Numbered from the stretch's first letter, positions 1 through 6,584 are shown. The stretch is 9,287 nt of DNA from a bacterium (GCA_021794255.1 JAJYRF010000017.1:1-9287), one strand, 5' to 3'. The notes: generated by a model not told the origin, from the letters alone. Translations and numbers: made by a program.

Positions 1-241
1 ATATATTATAGTTTGATAAACCGTTTGCAGACATTATAGAAGAAACCGAAGTATGATATTTGGAAGCAATCTGGCTGAGGGTATAACCCGGCTGAACGGC
101 AACATAGATAATATCGGCGGAAGCATCACCTTGACTAAAATATATTATTGAAAAAATTAAAAAAATTATTAAACTAATTAAAATTATAAATTTATTTTTA
201 CGGTTATTGCAGTTTTTTAAAAAAATTTCATATGCCGTCAT
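1..241 (-). CDS. LysM-domain exported protein (5' part only)
   Basis: This reading frame was found by translating the minus strand; it starts at the ATG at 241-239 and leaves the window still open after 80 codons. A weak Shine-Dalgarno, AAGGG, sits 8 nt before the ATG. Residues 1-17 are polar or basic, about 18-36 form a hydrophobic segment (IILISLIIFLIFSIIYF), and ASA at 40-42 followed by D suits signal peptidase I, so the product is probably exported. Residues 46-79 match a LysM repeat: YVAV, PGYTLSQIASKY, SVSSIMSANGL. LysM modules bind N-acetylglucosamine in peptidoglycan, so a cell-wall role is likely (family knowledge). The effector domain, often a peptidase or amidase, would lie beyond the left edge and is not seen. 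The gene is divergent from the tRNA gene at 673. Confidence 0.8.
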   Translation of the reverse strand, partial: MTAYEIFLKNCNNRKNKFIILISLIIFLIFSIIYFSQGDASADIIYVAVQPGYTLSQIASKYHTSVSSIMSANGLSNYNI

Positions 242-481
242 ATACAAAACCCTTAATTTAAATTTATTATAATATATATTATTTATAAGAATAATTGATT
301 AAAATAAGCTAAATTCAAACAAGAAAAATAATTAATTTAATAATAATATAGTATTAAATTATATTTAATAGACAATAACTTATTTTTTATGTATATTACT
401 ACAAATATATAAATGCTGTCAAGTTTTTATGTAAAGTTATTAGCAAAAAAGAAAAAATAAATAATATAAAGTAAAATAAAG

Positions 482-511
482 TTGACAACAATATAAAATT
501 AGTGCTATTAT
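482..511 (+). promoter_or_regulatory. Predicted sigma70 promoter upstream of tRNA-fMet
   Basis: A perfect -35 TTGACA (482-487) is followed after 18 bp by TATTAT (506-511). TG at 503-504 sits one base ahead of the -10, giving an extended -10 element. This is one of the two best promoter matches in the window. The first plus-strand gene downstream is the tRNA at 673, which implies a leader of roughly 155 nt; that is long for a tRNA, so processing or a second promoter nearer the tRNA is possible. Confidence 0.5.
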
Positions 512-535
512 AAAAAATCACATGATACTATCTAA

Positions 536-565
536 TATACTAAATTGTATTATACTAAATTGTAT
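536..565. repeat. 15-bp perfect tandem duplication
   Basis: TATACTAAATTGTAT occurs twice in direct contact, at 536-550 and 551-565, with identity ending exactly at the unit borders. It lies between the predicted promoter at 482-511 and the tRNA, so it would be in the tRNA leader. Confidence 0.85.
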
Positions 566-672
566 AAGTAAGCGTTTTTAATTAATTTATTAAAAATACC
601 ATTTAATAATATTAATATATTAATAAATACTAATAAATATTTAAATTTTTTTTATATTTACAATTTATATAC

Positions 673-749
<77 letters not shown>

Positions 750-811
750 TTTAAAACCGCAGTAAATAATCACTTTCAAGCAATATCCCAAAATTGCCGA
801 TAGAAAATTTA

Positions 812-945
812 TTTTCTGGATGACCGCTTCGCCATAAACGGCATGCGTTTATATCTTTAGAACTTTCCCGCTTGCTCAGAGCCTGCCCCTGCAGAGCTTC
901 TGAGCAGAAGAATGCTCGCAGCACGGCTCTTTTTGGGGATTTGCA
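812..945. repeat. Dispersed repeat, copy A
   Basis: This segment is richer in G and C than its surroundings and shares blocks, in the same order and orientation, with the segment at about 7716-7875. The strongest shared block is TTCTGGATGACCGCTTCGCC (near 815-835). Weaker shared blocks are GTTTATAT, TTTCCCGCTTG/TTTTCCTGCTTA, CTGCAGAGCTTCTG/CTGCAGAACTTTTG, and a closing GGATTTG. Open frames crossing it on either strand look like chance frames. The borders are approximate. It may be a non-autonomous mobile repeat; no transposase is present. Confidence 0.55.
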
Positions 946-982
946 CTTGTTTTTTGCCAAAATACCGCAAAAAAACAAGTGC
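943..982. terminator. Hairpin between tRNA and HPP gene, possible terminator
   Basis: GCACTTGTTTTTTGC (943-957) pairs with GCAAAAAAACAAGTGC (967-982) with one bulged A and a 9-nt loop. It lies between the converging tRNA (+) and HPP (-) genes. On the plus strand it is followed by TTTATTAAT, a weak U-rich tail; on the minus strand no T-run follows. It could end the tRNA transcript, or it may belong to the adjoining dispersed repeat. Confidence 0.35.
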
Positions 983-1025
983 TTTATTAATCATCCCACA
1001 TACTCGTTCTGTTTTATAAATTCTT

Positions 1026-1568
1026 TTAAAACCAATATTCGGGATATTTTCTGTTTCCTGCAAGGTTGTTTACTAAAAGCGCAATAATTAATAAAATGAC
1101 TGCGCCGAGACCGACCGGAATTAAAACATAAAGAAATCCTAAACGATATATTGCAGGACCGCCGATTACGGCAATAAGAGCCGTCGCTCCGCCGGGAGGA
1201 TGCAGAGTTTTAGTCGCAAGCATTACCATAATAGAAAAAGATACCGCAAGAGCGGAAGCAAGTATAATATCCTGTCCAAAAAGTTTATAGCATGCTACGC
1301 CTACCAAAGCAGAAAGGACATGTCCGCCTATAAGATTTCTCGGCTGAGCTAAAGGGCTTTTTATAGCCGCATAAATCAGAACAGCGGAAGCACCAAAGGA
1401 ACCTATGACTAGCATAATATCTAAAAGAGGGATAAAATATTTTGCCGAAATGTATGAAATGGCAAAAATTCCCAGAAAAGAACCTAAACCTGACCATACA
1501 ATTTCCGAGATTCCTGCTATAGGAGGACTTGTGCCGCCGCCTTTCATTTTTTGAAAATATTGCCTCAT
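1026..1568 (-). CDS. HPP-family integral membrane protein
   Basis: A complete protein of 180 residues, the usual size for a stand-alone HPP domain. The family signature is clear: SPLAQPRN at 71-78 and HPPGGATA at 123-130, the HPP motif that names the family. Hydrophobic segments lie at about 22-43, 50-70, 82-98, 101-118 and 145-168, so it sits in the inner membrane. Some plant and cyanobacterial HPP members are reported as nitrite transporters, but the substrate here cannot be read from sequence. The start ATG overlaps the stop of the CBS gene by 4 nt (ATGA), and GGGGG 9 nt upstream, inside the CBS gene, can serve as ribosome binding site, so translation is probably coupled. In many bacteria HPP and CBS domains are fused in one polypeptide; here they are two genes. 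Confidence 0.87.
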   Translation of the reverse strand: MRQYFQKMKGGGTSPPIAGISEIVWSGLGSFLGIFAISYISAKYFIPLLDIMLVIGSFGASAVLIYAAIKSPLAQPRNLIGGHVLSALVGVACYKLFGQDIILASALAVSFSIMVMLATKTLHPPGGATALIAVIGGPAIYRLGFLYVLIPVGLGAVILLIIALLVNNLAGNRKYPEYWF

Positions 1569-2158
1569 AGTTTCATACCCCCTATATTTTTGACTATATC
1601 GCCCGTAGATATAACTCCAAGCAGTTTATTATCTTTGTCCACCACGGGCAGGTTGTTTATTCTCATTTCTATTAATTTAAAAGCCGCTTCTTTTACATCG
1701 CTGCCGGATTGAATAGTTATAATAGGGTAAGACATTATATCTTTAACGGTTTTATCGTTTACGGTATGATGATGCGGCGTTGGAATGCCTATCATATGTC
1801 TGATAATATCCCTTAAAGTATGGTCTTTTGTAATGCCTGTCGCCATGATAATGTCTTTTCTGGTAACTATACCCTTTATTCCGCCTTTATCATCAACAAC
1901 AGGCAGACATGATATCTTATTTTCAGAAAATAAATGGATAGCCTCGTTAATATTGGCTTCTTCGGTAACGGAGATTATGTTTTTAGTCATAACGCTATCG
2001 ACGGAAATATTAAGCAATTTAGCTTTTGCGTGCCTTAAAGCATGTAGATAAATTTCCTTAAAATCTTCTATGGAAATATCTATATATGTGTTTATTTCTT
2101 TAAATGCAACTTTAATATCTTCGTCTGATATTTCCAACATTTCATTGTCTTCTTTCAT
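1565..2158 (-). CDS. Tandem CBS-domain protein, partner of HPP
   Basis: A soluble protein of 197 residues. An N-terminal helical region (about 8-48, with DIKVAFKEI, DISIEDFKEIY and LRHAKAKL) precedes a Bateman pair. CBS1 is about 53-108 (SVMTKNIISV, LPVVDDKGGIKGIVTRKDII) and CBS2 about 136-192 (VKDIMSYPIITI, LPVVDKDNKLLGVISTGDIV). Such pairs bind adenine nucleotides and regulate attached or partner proteins (family knowledge). The N-terminal region resembles the linker seen in CBS proteins linked to HPP membrane domains, which fits the 4-nt overlap with the HPP gene downstream; a regulatory subunit of that membrane protein is the natural inference. The start at 2158 is preferred because GGGAGGGG lies 10 nt upstream. 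A histidine run, HHH at 129-131, joins the two CBS domains. Confidence 0.87.
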   Translation of the reverse strand: MKEDNEMLEISDEDIKVAFKEINTYIDISIEDFKEIYLHALRHAKAKLLNISVDSVMTKNIISVTEEANINEAIHLFSENKISCLPVVDDKGGIKGIVTRKDIIMATGITKDHTLRDIIRHMIGIPTPHHHTVNDKTVKDIMSYPIITIQSGSDVKEAAFKLIEMRINNLPVVDKDNKLLGVISTGDIVKNIGGMKL

Positions 2159-2201
2159 AAATAAAATACCCCTCCCTGAAAATTAGATGAAATAGATGAA
2201 A

Positions 2202-2255
2202 TTAAAATAAGTTAATACACAGAAATTCCTTGGAATAAACCCTTCTTTCTTTCAT
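2202..2255 (-). other. Possible 17-codon leader ORF or transposase relic
   Basis: A short frame upstream of the CBS gene reads MKERRVYSKEFLCINLF then stops. GGAAG lies about 9 nt before the ATG. The first ten residues resemble the N-terminus of IS3-type OrfA transposases (KxRRxYSxEF pattern), but the match is too short to prove descent and nothing transposase-like follows. It may be a chance frame. Confidence 0.2.
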
Positions 2256-2277
2256 AATAAAAAACTTCCAGTTAAGT

Positions 2278-2307
2278 ATTTTAATTATTTTAAAATAATC
2301 TTAACAA
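2278..2307 (-). promoter_or_regulatory. Weak predicted promoter of the CBS-HPP operon
   Basis: Read on the minus strand, TTGTTA (2307-2302) and TAAAAT (2283-2278) are separated by 18 bp. The spacer contains a 16-bp perfect palindrome, ATTATTTTAAAATAAT (2284-2299), that could be an operator. Both signals are easily produced by chance in DNA this AT-rich. Confidence 0.3.
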
Positions 2308-2360
2308 AGTATCCTGTATATTATTATGGCAAGTTCAAAATATTACCTGACTTAAAAAAT

Positions 2361-3794
2361 TTAATCAATTCTATTATATGAGTCTTCTATTCTGACTATA
2401 TCGTCTTCTTTTAAATATTCTCCTACCTGAGCTTCAATCAAAACTAAAGGAATACATCCCAGATTTTCTAATCTGTGCAAAGAGCCTATAGGAATATATG
2501 TTGACTCATTTGATTTTAGCAGTATTTTTTTATCATCAACCGTTACAAGCGCGGTACCGCTCGTTACTATCCAGTGTTCCGACCTGTGGTAATGCTTCTG
2601 AAGAGATAATTTTGCTTTTGGTTTAACCAATATTTTTTTAATTTTATATGCGGGAGAATCTAATAGAACGGTATAAGAACCCCATGGTCTATGCACTGTT
2701 AAATGCTGGAAATGGAGTTCGGAATTCATTTCTTTTAATTTTTCAACCACTTTTTTTACATTCTGTGAAGAACCTCTCTTTGAAATAAGCAATGCATCGT
2801 CTGTATCTACTATTATTAAATCTTCAATATCTACCATTGCTATTGTTCTGCCTGATGACAAAATCAAATTTTTTTTAGAATTAACGTTAATAAAAGAACT
2901 AATAGGAACTGAAGAATTTAATTCAGCATTATTATCAGAATCTTTTTCTAATTCGGCATATAAAGAATCAAAACTTCCCATATCGGACCACTTTATATCA
3001 GATGGAATTACTTTAGTACTGGAAGTTTTTTCCAATAAAGCATAGTCAATTGAATTTTCTTCTATATTTAGCATATCTTCTAATTTTATTCTAACGGATG
3101 TTAAATCTTTTTTTGCATTTTTATAGGCATTTTCAGCAGATGCGTACAAAGAAGGACAATATATGCCGAGTTCACTAAGCAAATCCTCAGGATTAAATAA
3201 AAACATGCCGCTGTTCCAGAAATAGTTATTTTTAGATAAATACGCAAATGCAGTGTCTTTATCAGGTTTTTCTTTAAAAGAATTTACGCTATAATACGGA
3301 GCGTCTTTTGAAATATTTTCTCCGGCAGTATTTGCTTCTATATATCCATACCCTGTTTCAGGATGAGCCGGTTTTATGCCGAATAATACTAAACTATTGT
3401 CTTTAGCTAAATCTTTTGCCAATTTTATTATATTTTTATAATTACCGTCATTTTGAATTATATGGTCAGACGGAGTTATAAATACAAATCCGCTTTTATT
3501 ATTTTTAGCGTCAAAACATGAAAGAGCAATTGCGGCAGCGGTATTTCTGGGAACAGGTTCAACGATAAATCTAAAATTTTTAATTTCTATTTCTTCTAAT
3601 TGGTCAAGAGCTAAGAAATACTGCTCATGGTTTGTAACTATTAAAAAATCATCGCATAAATCTTTGTTTCTTAAAACAGTTTGCTGAAATAAAGATAAAT
3701 TGTCTTTAAATTTATAAAACTGCTTAGGAAATAATTCTCTTGAAATAGGCCATAATCTCGTTCCGTTTCCGCCGCATAAAATAACGTTAGTCAT
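2361..3794 (-). CDS. manC: Mannose-1-phosphate guanylyltransferase / mannose-6-phosphate isomerase
   Basis: A bifunctional type II enzyme of 477 residues, close to E. coli ManC/CpsB. It makes GDP-mannose from GTP and mannose-1-phosphate and interconverts mannose-6-phosphate with fructose-6-phosphate, in the cytoplasm. The nucleotidyltransferase domain (about 1-285) has the signature GGNGTRLWPISRELFPKQ at 8-25, then VEPVPRNTAAAIALS, ITPSDHII, GYGYIEA, FKEKPD and FWNSGMFLF. The cupin isomerase domain (about 365-475) has HRPWGSY, LQKHYHRSEHW (probable metal ligands H401, H403, E406), H440 and QVGEYLKEDDIVRIED. The frame is open 10 codons upstream, but that extension would be translated from the ribosome binding site itself; GGAGGG 11 nt before the ATG at 3794 fixes the start there. 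It lies downstream of ugd on the same strand, suggesting envelope polysaccharide supply. Nothing is truncated. Confidence 0.95.
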   Translation of the reverse strand: MTNVILCGGNGTRLWPISRELFPKQFYKFKDNLSLFQQTVLRNKDLCDDFLIVTNHEQYFLALDQLEEIEIKNFRFIVEPVPRNTAAAIALSCFDAKNNKSGFVFITPSDHIIQNDGNYKNIIKLAKDLAKDNSLVLFGIKPAHPETGYGYIEANTAGENISKDAPYYSVNSFKEKPDKDTAFAYLSKNNYFWNSGMFLFNPEDLLSELGIYCPSLYASAENAYKNAKKDLTSVRIKLEDMLNIEENSIDYALLEKTSSTKVIPSDIKWSDMGSFDSLYAELEKDSDNNAELNSSVPISSFINVNSKKNLILSSGRTIAMVDIEDLIIVDTDDALLISKRGSSQNVKKVVEKLKEMNSELHFQHLTVHRPWGSYTVLLDSPAYKIKKILVKPKAKLSLQKHYHRSEHWIVTSGTALVTVDDKKILLKSNESTYIPIGSLHRLENLGCIPLVLIEAQVGEYLKEDDIVRIEDSYNRID

Positions 3795-3795
3795 T

Positions 3796-4042
3796 TTAAA
3801 TATTTCCCTCCGATAAAATAACAATCATAAATCACCCTAATAATAAAGTAATAATATTCTGTTATGCAATAAACATAATCTTTAGCGCTATAATTAATAT
3901 AATAAATTTATCTTCCTATTAAATATTTCCCTCCGATAAAATAACAATCATAAATCACCCTAATAATAAAGTAATAATATTCTGTTATGCAATAAACATA
4001 ATCTTTAGCGCTATAATTAATATAATAAATTTATCTTCCTAT
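3796..4042. repeat. Perfect 123-bp tandem duplication between ugd and manC
   Basis: Positions 3796-3919 are identical to 3919-4042, a period of 123 bp with no mismatch that I can find. The unit comprises the last codons and stop of ugd, the whole ugd-manC spacer, and the manC ribosome binding site. The copy next to manC works as its leader. The other copy carries an orphan GGAGGG, while the manC-side copy carries an orphan ugd tail. Complete identity suggests a recent event, or an assembly or strain-level polymorphism. Confidence 0.93.
3840..3869 (-). promoter_or_regulatory. Candidate manC promoter inside the duplicated unit
   Basis: On the minus strand TTGCAT (3869-3864) is followed after 18 bp by TATTAT (3845-3840), which would start transcription roughly 40 nt before the manC ATG. 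The same elements recur 123 bp away at 3963-3992 in the second copy. The -35 matches only three consensus bases, so this is tentative; transcription may simply read through from ugd, since no terminator is visible between the genes. Confidence 0.28.
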
Positions 4043-5338
4043 AGAATAATAATCAAACCCGTATTCCTTCATTTTACTTTTATCGTATATATTTCTTCCG
4101 TCAAATACGGCAGGTACTTTAAGAAGCGATTTTATTTTATCAAAATCAGGCATTCTGAAATCATTCCATTCAGTAGCTATTATAAGTCCGTCTGAACCGT
4201 TTAAAGCATTATACATATCGTCAAAATATTCTATCTGCGGGAATACTTTTTTTGTATTTTCTATAGCAATAGGGTCAAACGCTTTCACATTGGCTTTATA
4301 CGAAAGAAGTTTAGATATTATAGTCAGAGCAGGTGCTTCTCTTATATCATCTGTTTTAGGTTTAAAAGCAAGCCCCCACAATGTAAATGTCTTATTTTTA
4401 ATATCGGATTTAAAATGTTTTAATATACGGCTTATTATTAATTCTTTCTGGTAGTTATTAACTTCATCTACCGCTTTTAATATTTTAAAATCATATTTAT
4501 GCCGTTTTGCAGTTTGGTAAAGTGCTTTTACATCTTTTGGAAAACAGCTTCCTCCATATCCTATTCCCGGAAAAAGAAAAGATTTGCCGATTCTTTTATC
4601 AGAGCCTATTCCTATTCTTACATAATCAATATTAGCTCCGACTATATTGCAAAAATTGGCGAGTTCGTTCATATATGATATTCTTAAAGCAAGCATAGCA
4701 TTTGATGCATATTTTGTTAATTCCGAAGATAATCTGTCCATAAAATAAATAGGAGCGCCGGTTCTTATAAACGGTTCATATATTTCGGATATCAATTCTT
4801 TTGCTTTTGTGCCGTCTTCATGATTGTTTAAACCGGCTATTATCCTATCGGGTCTTTGAAAATCTTCAATAGCTGCCCCTTCTTTTAAGAATTCAGGATT
4901 AGAGACTACGTCAAAAGAAACTTTCGTTAATTCTTTTATTTTTTTTTCAACGTTATTGCAAGTTCCGACAGGCACTGTGCTTTTTATCACTATTACTTTG
5001 TATGTATCCATAGATAAGGCAATACTTTCTGCTACTTTAATGACATTTAAAAGGTCTGCCTCGCCGTTCTCTTTAGGGGGAGTACCTACCGCTATAAAGA
5101 TTACTTCTGAATTTTTAACGGCTTTTGGTAAATCCGTATCAAACAGCAATCTTTTTAGCTTGGCATTCTTATCGCAAAGTTCTTTAAGACCCGGCTCATA
5201 TATAGGAATAATTCCTTTATTTAATAAATTTATTTTATTTTCGTCGCTATCTATACAATAAACCGTATTGCCTGAATCGGATAGACAAACTCCGGTAACA
5301 AGACCGACATAGCCTGTGCCGATTATGGAAATGCGCAT
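4031..5338 (-). CDS. ugd: UDP-glucose 6-dehydrogenase
   Basis: A complete enzyme of 435 residues, normal for the bacterial UDP-glucose/GDP-mannose dehydrogenase family. It oxidises UDP-glucose to UDP-glucuronate with two NAD+, in the cytoplasm, for capsule, exopolysaccharide or LPS. The N-terminal Rossmann motif is GTGYVGL at 7-13 with the acidic D30 closing the NAD fold. NPEFLKEGAAIEDFQRPDRI spans 147-166, ELTKYASNA lies at 206-214, and the catalytic cysteine is C265 in GGSCFPKDVKAL. The C-terminal domain holds GLAFKPKTDDIREAP (322-336). The cysteine motif and the UDP-sugar C-terminal pattern favour UDP-glucose, but a GDP-mannose or UDP-N-acetylmannosamine dehydrogenase cannot be wholly excluded, notably beside manC. 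The ribosome binding site is an unusual G run, GGGGGG, 5 nt before the ATG. Confidence 0.92.
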   Translation of the reverse strand: MRISIIGTGYVGLVTGVCLSDSGNTVYCIDSDENKINLLNKGIIPIYEPGLKELCDKNAKLKRLLFDTDLPKAVKNSEVIFIAVGTPPKENGEADLLNVIKVAESIALSMDTYKVIVIKSTVPVGTCNNVEKKIKELTKVSFDVVSNPEFLKEGAAIEDFQRPDRIIAGLNNHEDGTKAKELISEIYEPFIRTGAPIYFMDRLSSELTKYASNAMLALRISYMNELANFCNIVGANIDYVRIGIGSDKRIGKSFLFPGIGYGGSCFPKDVKALYQTAKRHKYDFKILKAVDEVNNYQKELIISRILKHFKSDIKNKTFTLWGLAFKPKTDDIREAPALTIISKLLSYKANVKAFDPIAIENTKKVFPQIEYFDDMYNALNGSDGLIIATEWNDFRMPDFDKIKSLLKVPAVFDGRNIYDKSKMKEYGFDYYSIGR

Positions 5339-5550
5339 ATTAACCCCCCATTTTAAAAATATTATTTATATAATATTAATAGTCGATTTATTATTTAATT
5401 TAGCGTTATTTAAAACAAAACAACAATTATACAATATAATATAATATAATTAATGCAATATAATATTATATAATTAATATAATATAGATAAAATATATAA
5501 AATGAAAAAATATTTTTATCGCATTTATATGTTATATTAATATTTATATG

Positions 5551-5720
5551 GTTATTTTTCAATTATTATTTTTTATAATTAATTTAAACTATAATTAATT
5601 TAATTATTATATTTTTTTATTGACAAAATTATAACAGTTATTTTTCAATTATTATTTTTTATAATTAATTTAAACTATAATTAATTTAATTATTATATTT
5701 TTTTATTGACAAAATTATAA
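5551..5720. repeat. 86-bp near-perfect tandem duplication
   Basis: The 84 bp at 5551-5634 recur without mismatch at 5637-5720, an 86-bp period. Each unit contains two copies of TATAATTAATTTAA spaced 16 bp apart (5574 and 5590; 5660 and 5676), a 17-bp palindrome (5591-5607 in copy 1), and a TTGACA. Only the second copy's TTGACA is followed by a -10 element, because the sequence diverges at the repeat border. Confidence 0.92.
5573..5673. promoter_or_regulatory. Candidate PerR/Fur-like operator sites
   Basis: TTATAATTAATTTAA at 5573-5587 and again at 5659-5673 differs at one constrained base from the PerR box pattern TTAnAATnATTnTAA. The same core, TATAATTAATTTAA, follows each at 5590 and 5676. 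A peroxide-responsive repressor upstream of a peroxiredoxin would make sense, but such AT-only words arise easily by chance and no regulator gene is present here. Confidence 0.3.
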
Positions 5721-5734
5721 AAGTATTATATATT
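5706..5734 (+). promoter_or_regulatory. Strong sigma70-like promoter of the peroxiredoxin gene
   Basis: A perfect TTGACA (5706-5711), exactly 17 bp, then TATATT (5729-5734). Transcription would start near 5741, leaving a leader of about 157 nt that contains the 16-bp pair and the 11-bp x5 repeat. The -35 lies in the second copy of the 86-bp duplication and the -10 just outside it. Confidence 0.68.
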
Positions 5735-5782
5735 AATCAATAATGTTTATTGCTTAATATTTTTTATTTTAATAAATTCAGA

Positions 5783-5814
5783 ATTTATATAACATAACAT
5801 TTATATAACATAAC
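5783..5814. repeat. 16-bp perfect tandem duplication
   Basis: ATTTATATAACATAAC occurs twice in contact (5783-5798, 5799-5814), within the predicted 5' leader of the peroxiredoxin mRNA and immediately before the 11-bp repeats. Confidence 0.85.
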
Positions 5815-5817
5815 CTT

Positions 5818-5872
5818 GAAGCATAAACGAAGCATAAACGAAGCATAAACGAAGCATAAACGAAGCATAAAC
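5818..5872. repeat. 11-bp tandem repeat, five perfect copies
   Basis: GAAGCATAAAC is repeated five times without change, ending 14 nt before the GGAGGG ribosome binding site of the peroxiredoxin gene. The 11-bp period is close to one DNA turn and does not keep a reading frame. It lies downstream of the predicted start of transcription, so it would be in the mRNA leader. There are no spacers, so it is not a CRISPR array. Confidence 0.95.
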
Positions 5873-5897
5873 TTTAAATTAATTATGGAGGGTTTTT

Positions 5898-6509
5898 ATG
5901 GAATTAGAAAAAGCAAACATAGGAGAAAAAGTGCCATCATTTGGAGAACTTAATACATTTAATCCTAAAACGGGCGGTTTTGAAAAATTTAGCCTTGAGG
6001 AAGCAAAAAAAAATAAAAAATGGACTGTTTTAGTATTTTATCCTGCCGACTATACTTTCGTATGTCCTACTGAACTTGCTGATTTTGCTACAAAGCAAGA
6101 TGAACTTGAAAAATTAGGCGCTCAAATTGTATCAATAAGCACTGATACTCATTTCGTCCATATGGCATGGCAAAGAGACGAAAAATTATTAGAAAATGTT
6201 AAATTTTTAATGGCGGCTGATCCTACAGGGAAAGTTTCTAAAATTTTCGGCGTTTATGATGGAAATTCAGGCCTTGCTTTCAGAGGAACATTTATTATAA
6301 ATCCGGAAGGAACTTTAGTTGCTTCGGAAGTTAATTTTTTCAATGTAGGCAGGAATTCTGATGAATTATTAAGAAAAGTAAAAGCAAATATTTATGTTGC
6401 CGAGAATCCGAATGAAGTTTGTCCTGCCAAATGGAATGAGGGAGACAAAACATTAAAACCTGGAGAAGGTCTTGTAGGCAAAGTTTATGAAGCTTTAAAT
6501 TTAAGTTAA
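5898..6509 (+). CDS. 2-Cys peroxiredoxin, AhpC/Prx1 type
   Basis: A complete 203-residue peroxiredoxin that reduces hydrogen peroxide and organic hydroperoxides in the cytoplasm. The peroxidatic cysteine is C56 in YPADYTFVCPTEL, with T53 of the TxxC active-site motif. The active-site arginine is R129 in FRGTFIINP. The resolving cysteine is C175 in EVCPAKWNEGDKTL, followed by a full C-terminal arm. FFNVGRNSDELLRKV (147-161) is also typical. Thus it is a typical 2-Cys enzyme that forms intersubunit disulfides. The GDKTLKP arm is close to AhpC, but no ahpF follows, so its reductant is unknown; hence no symbol is assigned. GGAGGG 5 nt before the ATG fixes the start. It is a single-gene unit with its own strong promoter and terminator, suggesting high expression. 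Confidence 0.95.
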   Translation: MELEKANIGEKVPSFGELNTFNPKTGGFEKFSLEEAKKNKKWTVLVFYPADYTFVCPTELADFATKQDELEKLGAQIVSISTDTHFVHMAWQRDEKLLENVKFLMAADPTGKVSKIFGVYDGNSGLAFRGTFIINPEGTLVASEVNFFNVGRNSDELLRKVKANIYVAENPNEVCPAKWNEGDKTLKPGEGLVGKVYEALNLS

Positions 6510-6525
6510 AAAAAATACTGATAAT

Positions 6526-6584
6526 ATATCTGTTTTTTGCCTCTTTTTTAACATAAGAGGCAAAAAACAGATATTATTTTTTTT
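6526..6584. terminator. Strong intrinsic terminator, peroxiredoxin/purC
   Basis: A perfect 20-bp stem (6526-6545 with 6555-6574) and a 9-nt loop, followed by TTATTTTTTTT on the plus strand, begins 16 nt after the peroxiredoxin stop. On the minus strand a run of eight T follows the stem after about ten bases, so it may also stop transcripts from convergent purC. Confidence 0.9.

Larger units (their letters stand above)
242..672. other. AT-rich divergent intergenic region
   Basis: This gap lies between the minus-strand LysM gene and the plus-strand tRNA. It is almost entirely A and T. The recognisable contents are a sigma70-like promoter at 482-511, a perfect 15-bp tandem duplication at 536-565 and a run of T at 646-653. 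I see no credible protein gene: the short open frame at 523-582 has no ribosome binding site and encodes only 19 residues, partly made by the 15-bp repeat. Confidence 0.6.
5339..5897. other. Divergent intergenic region of ugd and peroxiredoxin
   Basis: This 559-bp gap separates minus-strand ugd from the plus-strand peroxiredoxin. The ugd side (5339-5550) is AT microsatellite-like sequence built from AATATAAT words, with no convincing promoter. The peroxiredoxin side holds, in order, an 86-bp tandem duplication, a strong promoter, a 16-bp tandem pair, an 11-bp x5 repeat and the ribosome binding site. No protein gene is seen. Confidence 0.6.

Noticed and set aside
523..582. 19-codon frame MILSNILNCIILNCISKRF
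   Set aside because: No ribosome binding site, and half of it is just the 15-bp duplication translated.
751..1087. Open frames of 68-75 codons on both strands over 751-1087
   Set aside because: They cross the dispersed repeat and the 943-982 hairpin, overlap one another on opposite strands, lack convincing ribosome binding sites and resemble no protein family.
1285..1497. 70-codon minus-strand frame inside the HPP gene, and similar frames inside the CBS (1785-2051) and ugd (4956-5261) genes
   Set aside because: They are alternative-frame shadows of well-supported genes.
3795..3824. Ten extra N-terminal codons of manC (MLFYRREIFK)
   Set aside because: These codons are read from the GGAGGG ribosome binding site itself; family proteins begin at the next Met, directly before NVILCGGNGTRLWP.
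5339..5550. Origin of replication in the very AT-rich ugd upstream DNA
   Set aside because: No DnaA-box cluster (TTATCCACA-like) and no dnaA/dnaN or gidA neighbours; the sequence is simple AT repeat.
5818..5872. CRISPR array
   Set aside because: Units are contiguous, short and without spacers; the same applies to the 21-bp array at 9161-9286. No cas genes are present.
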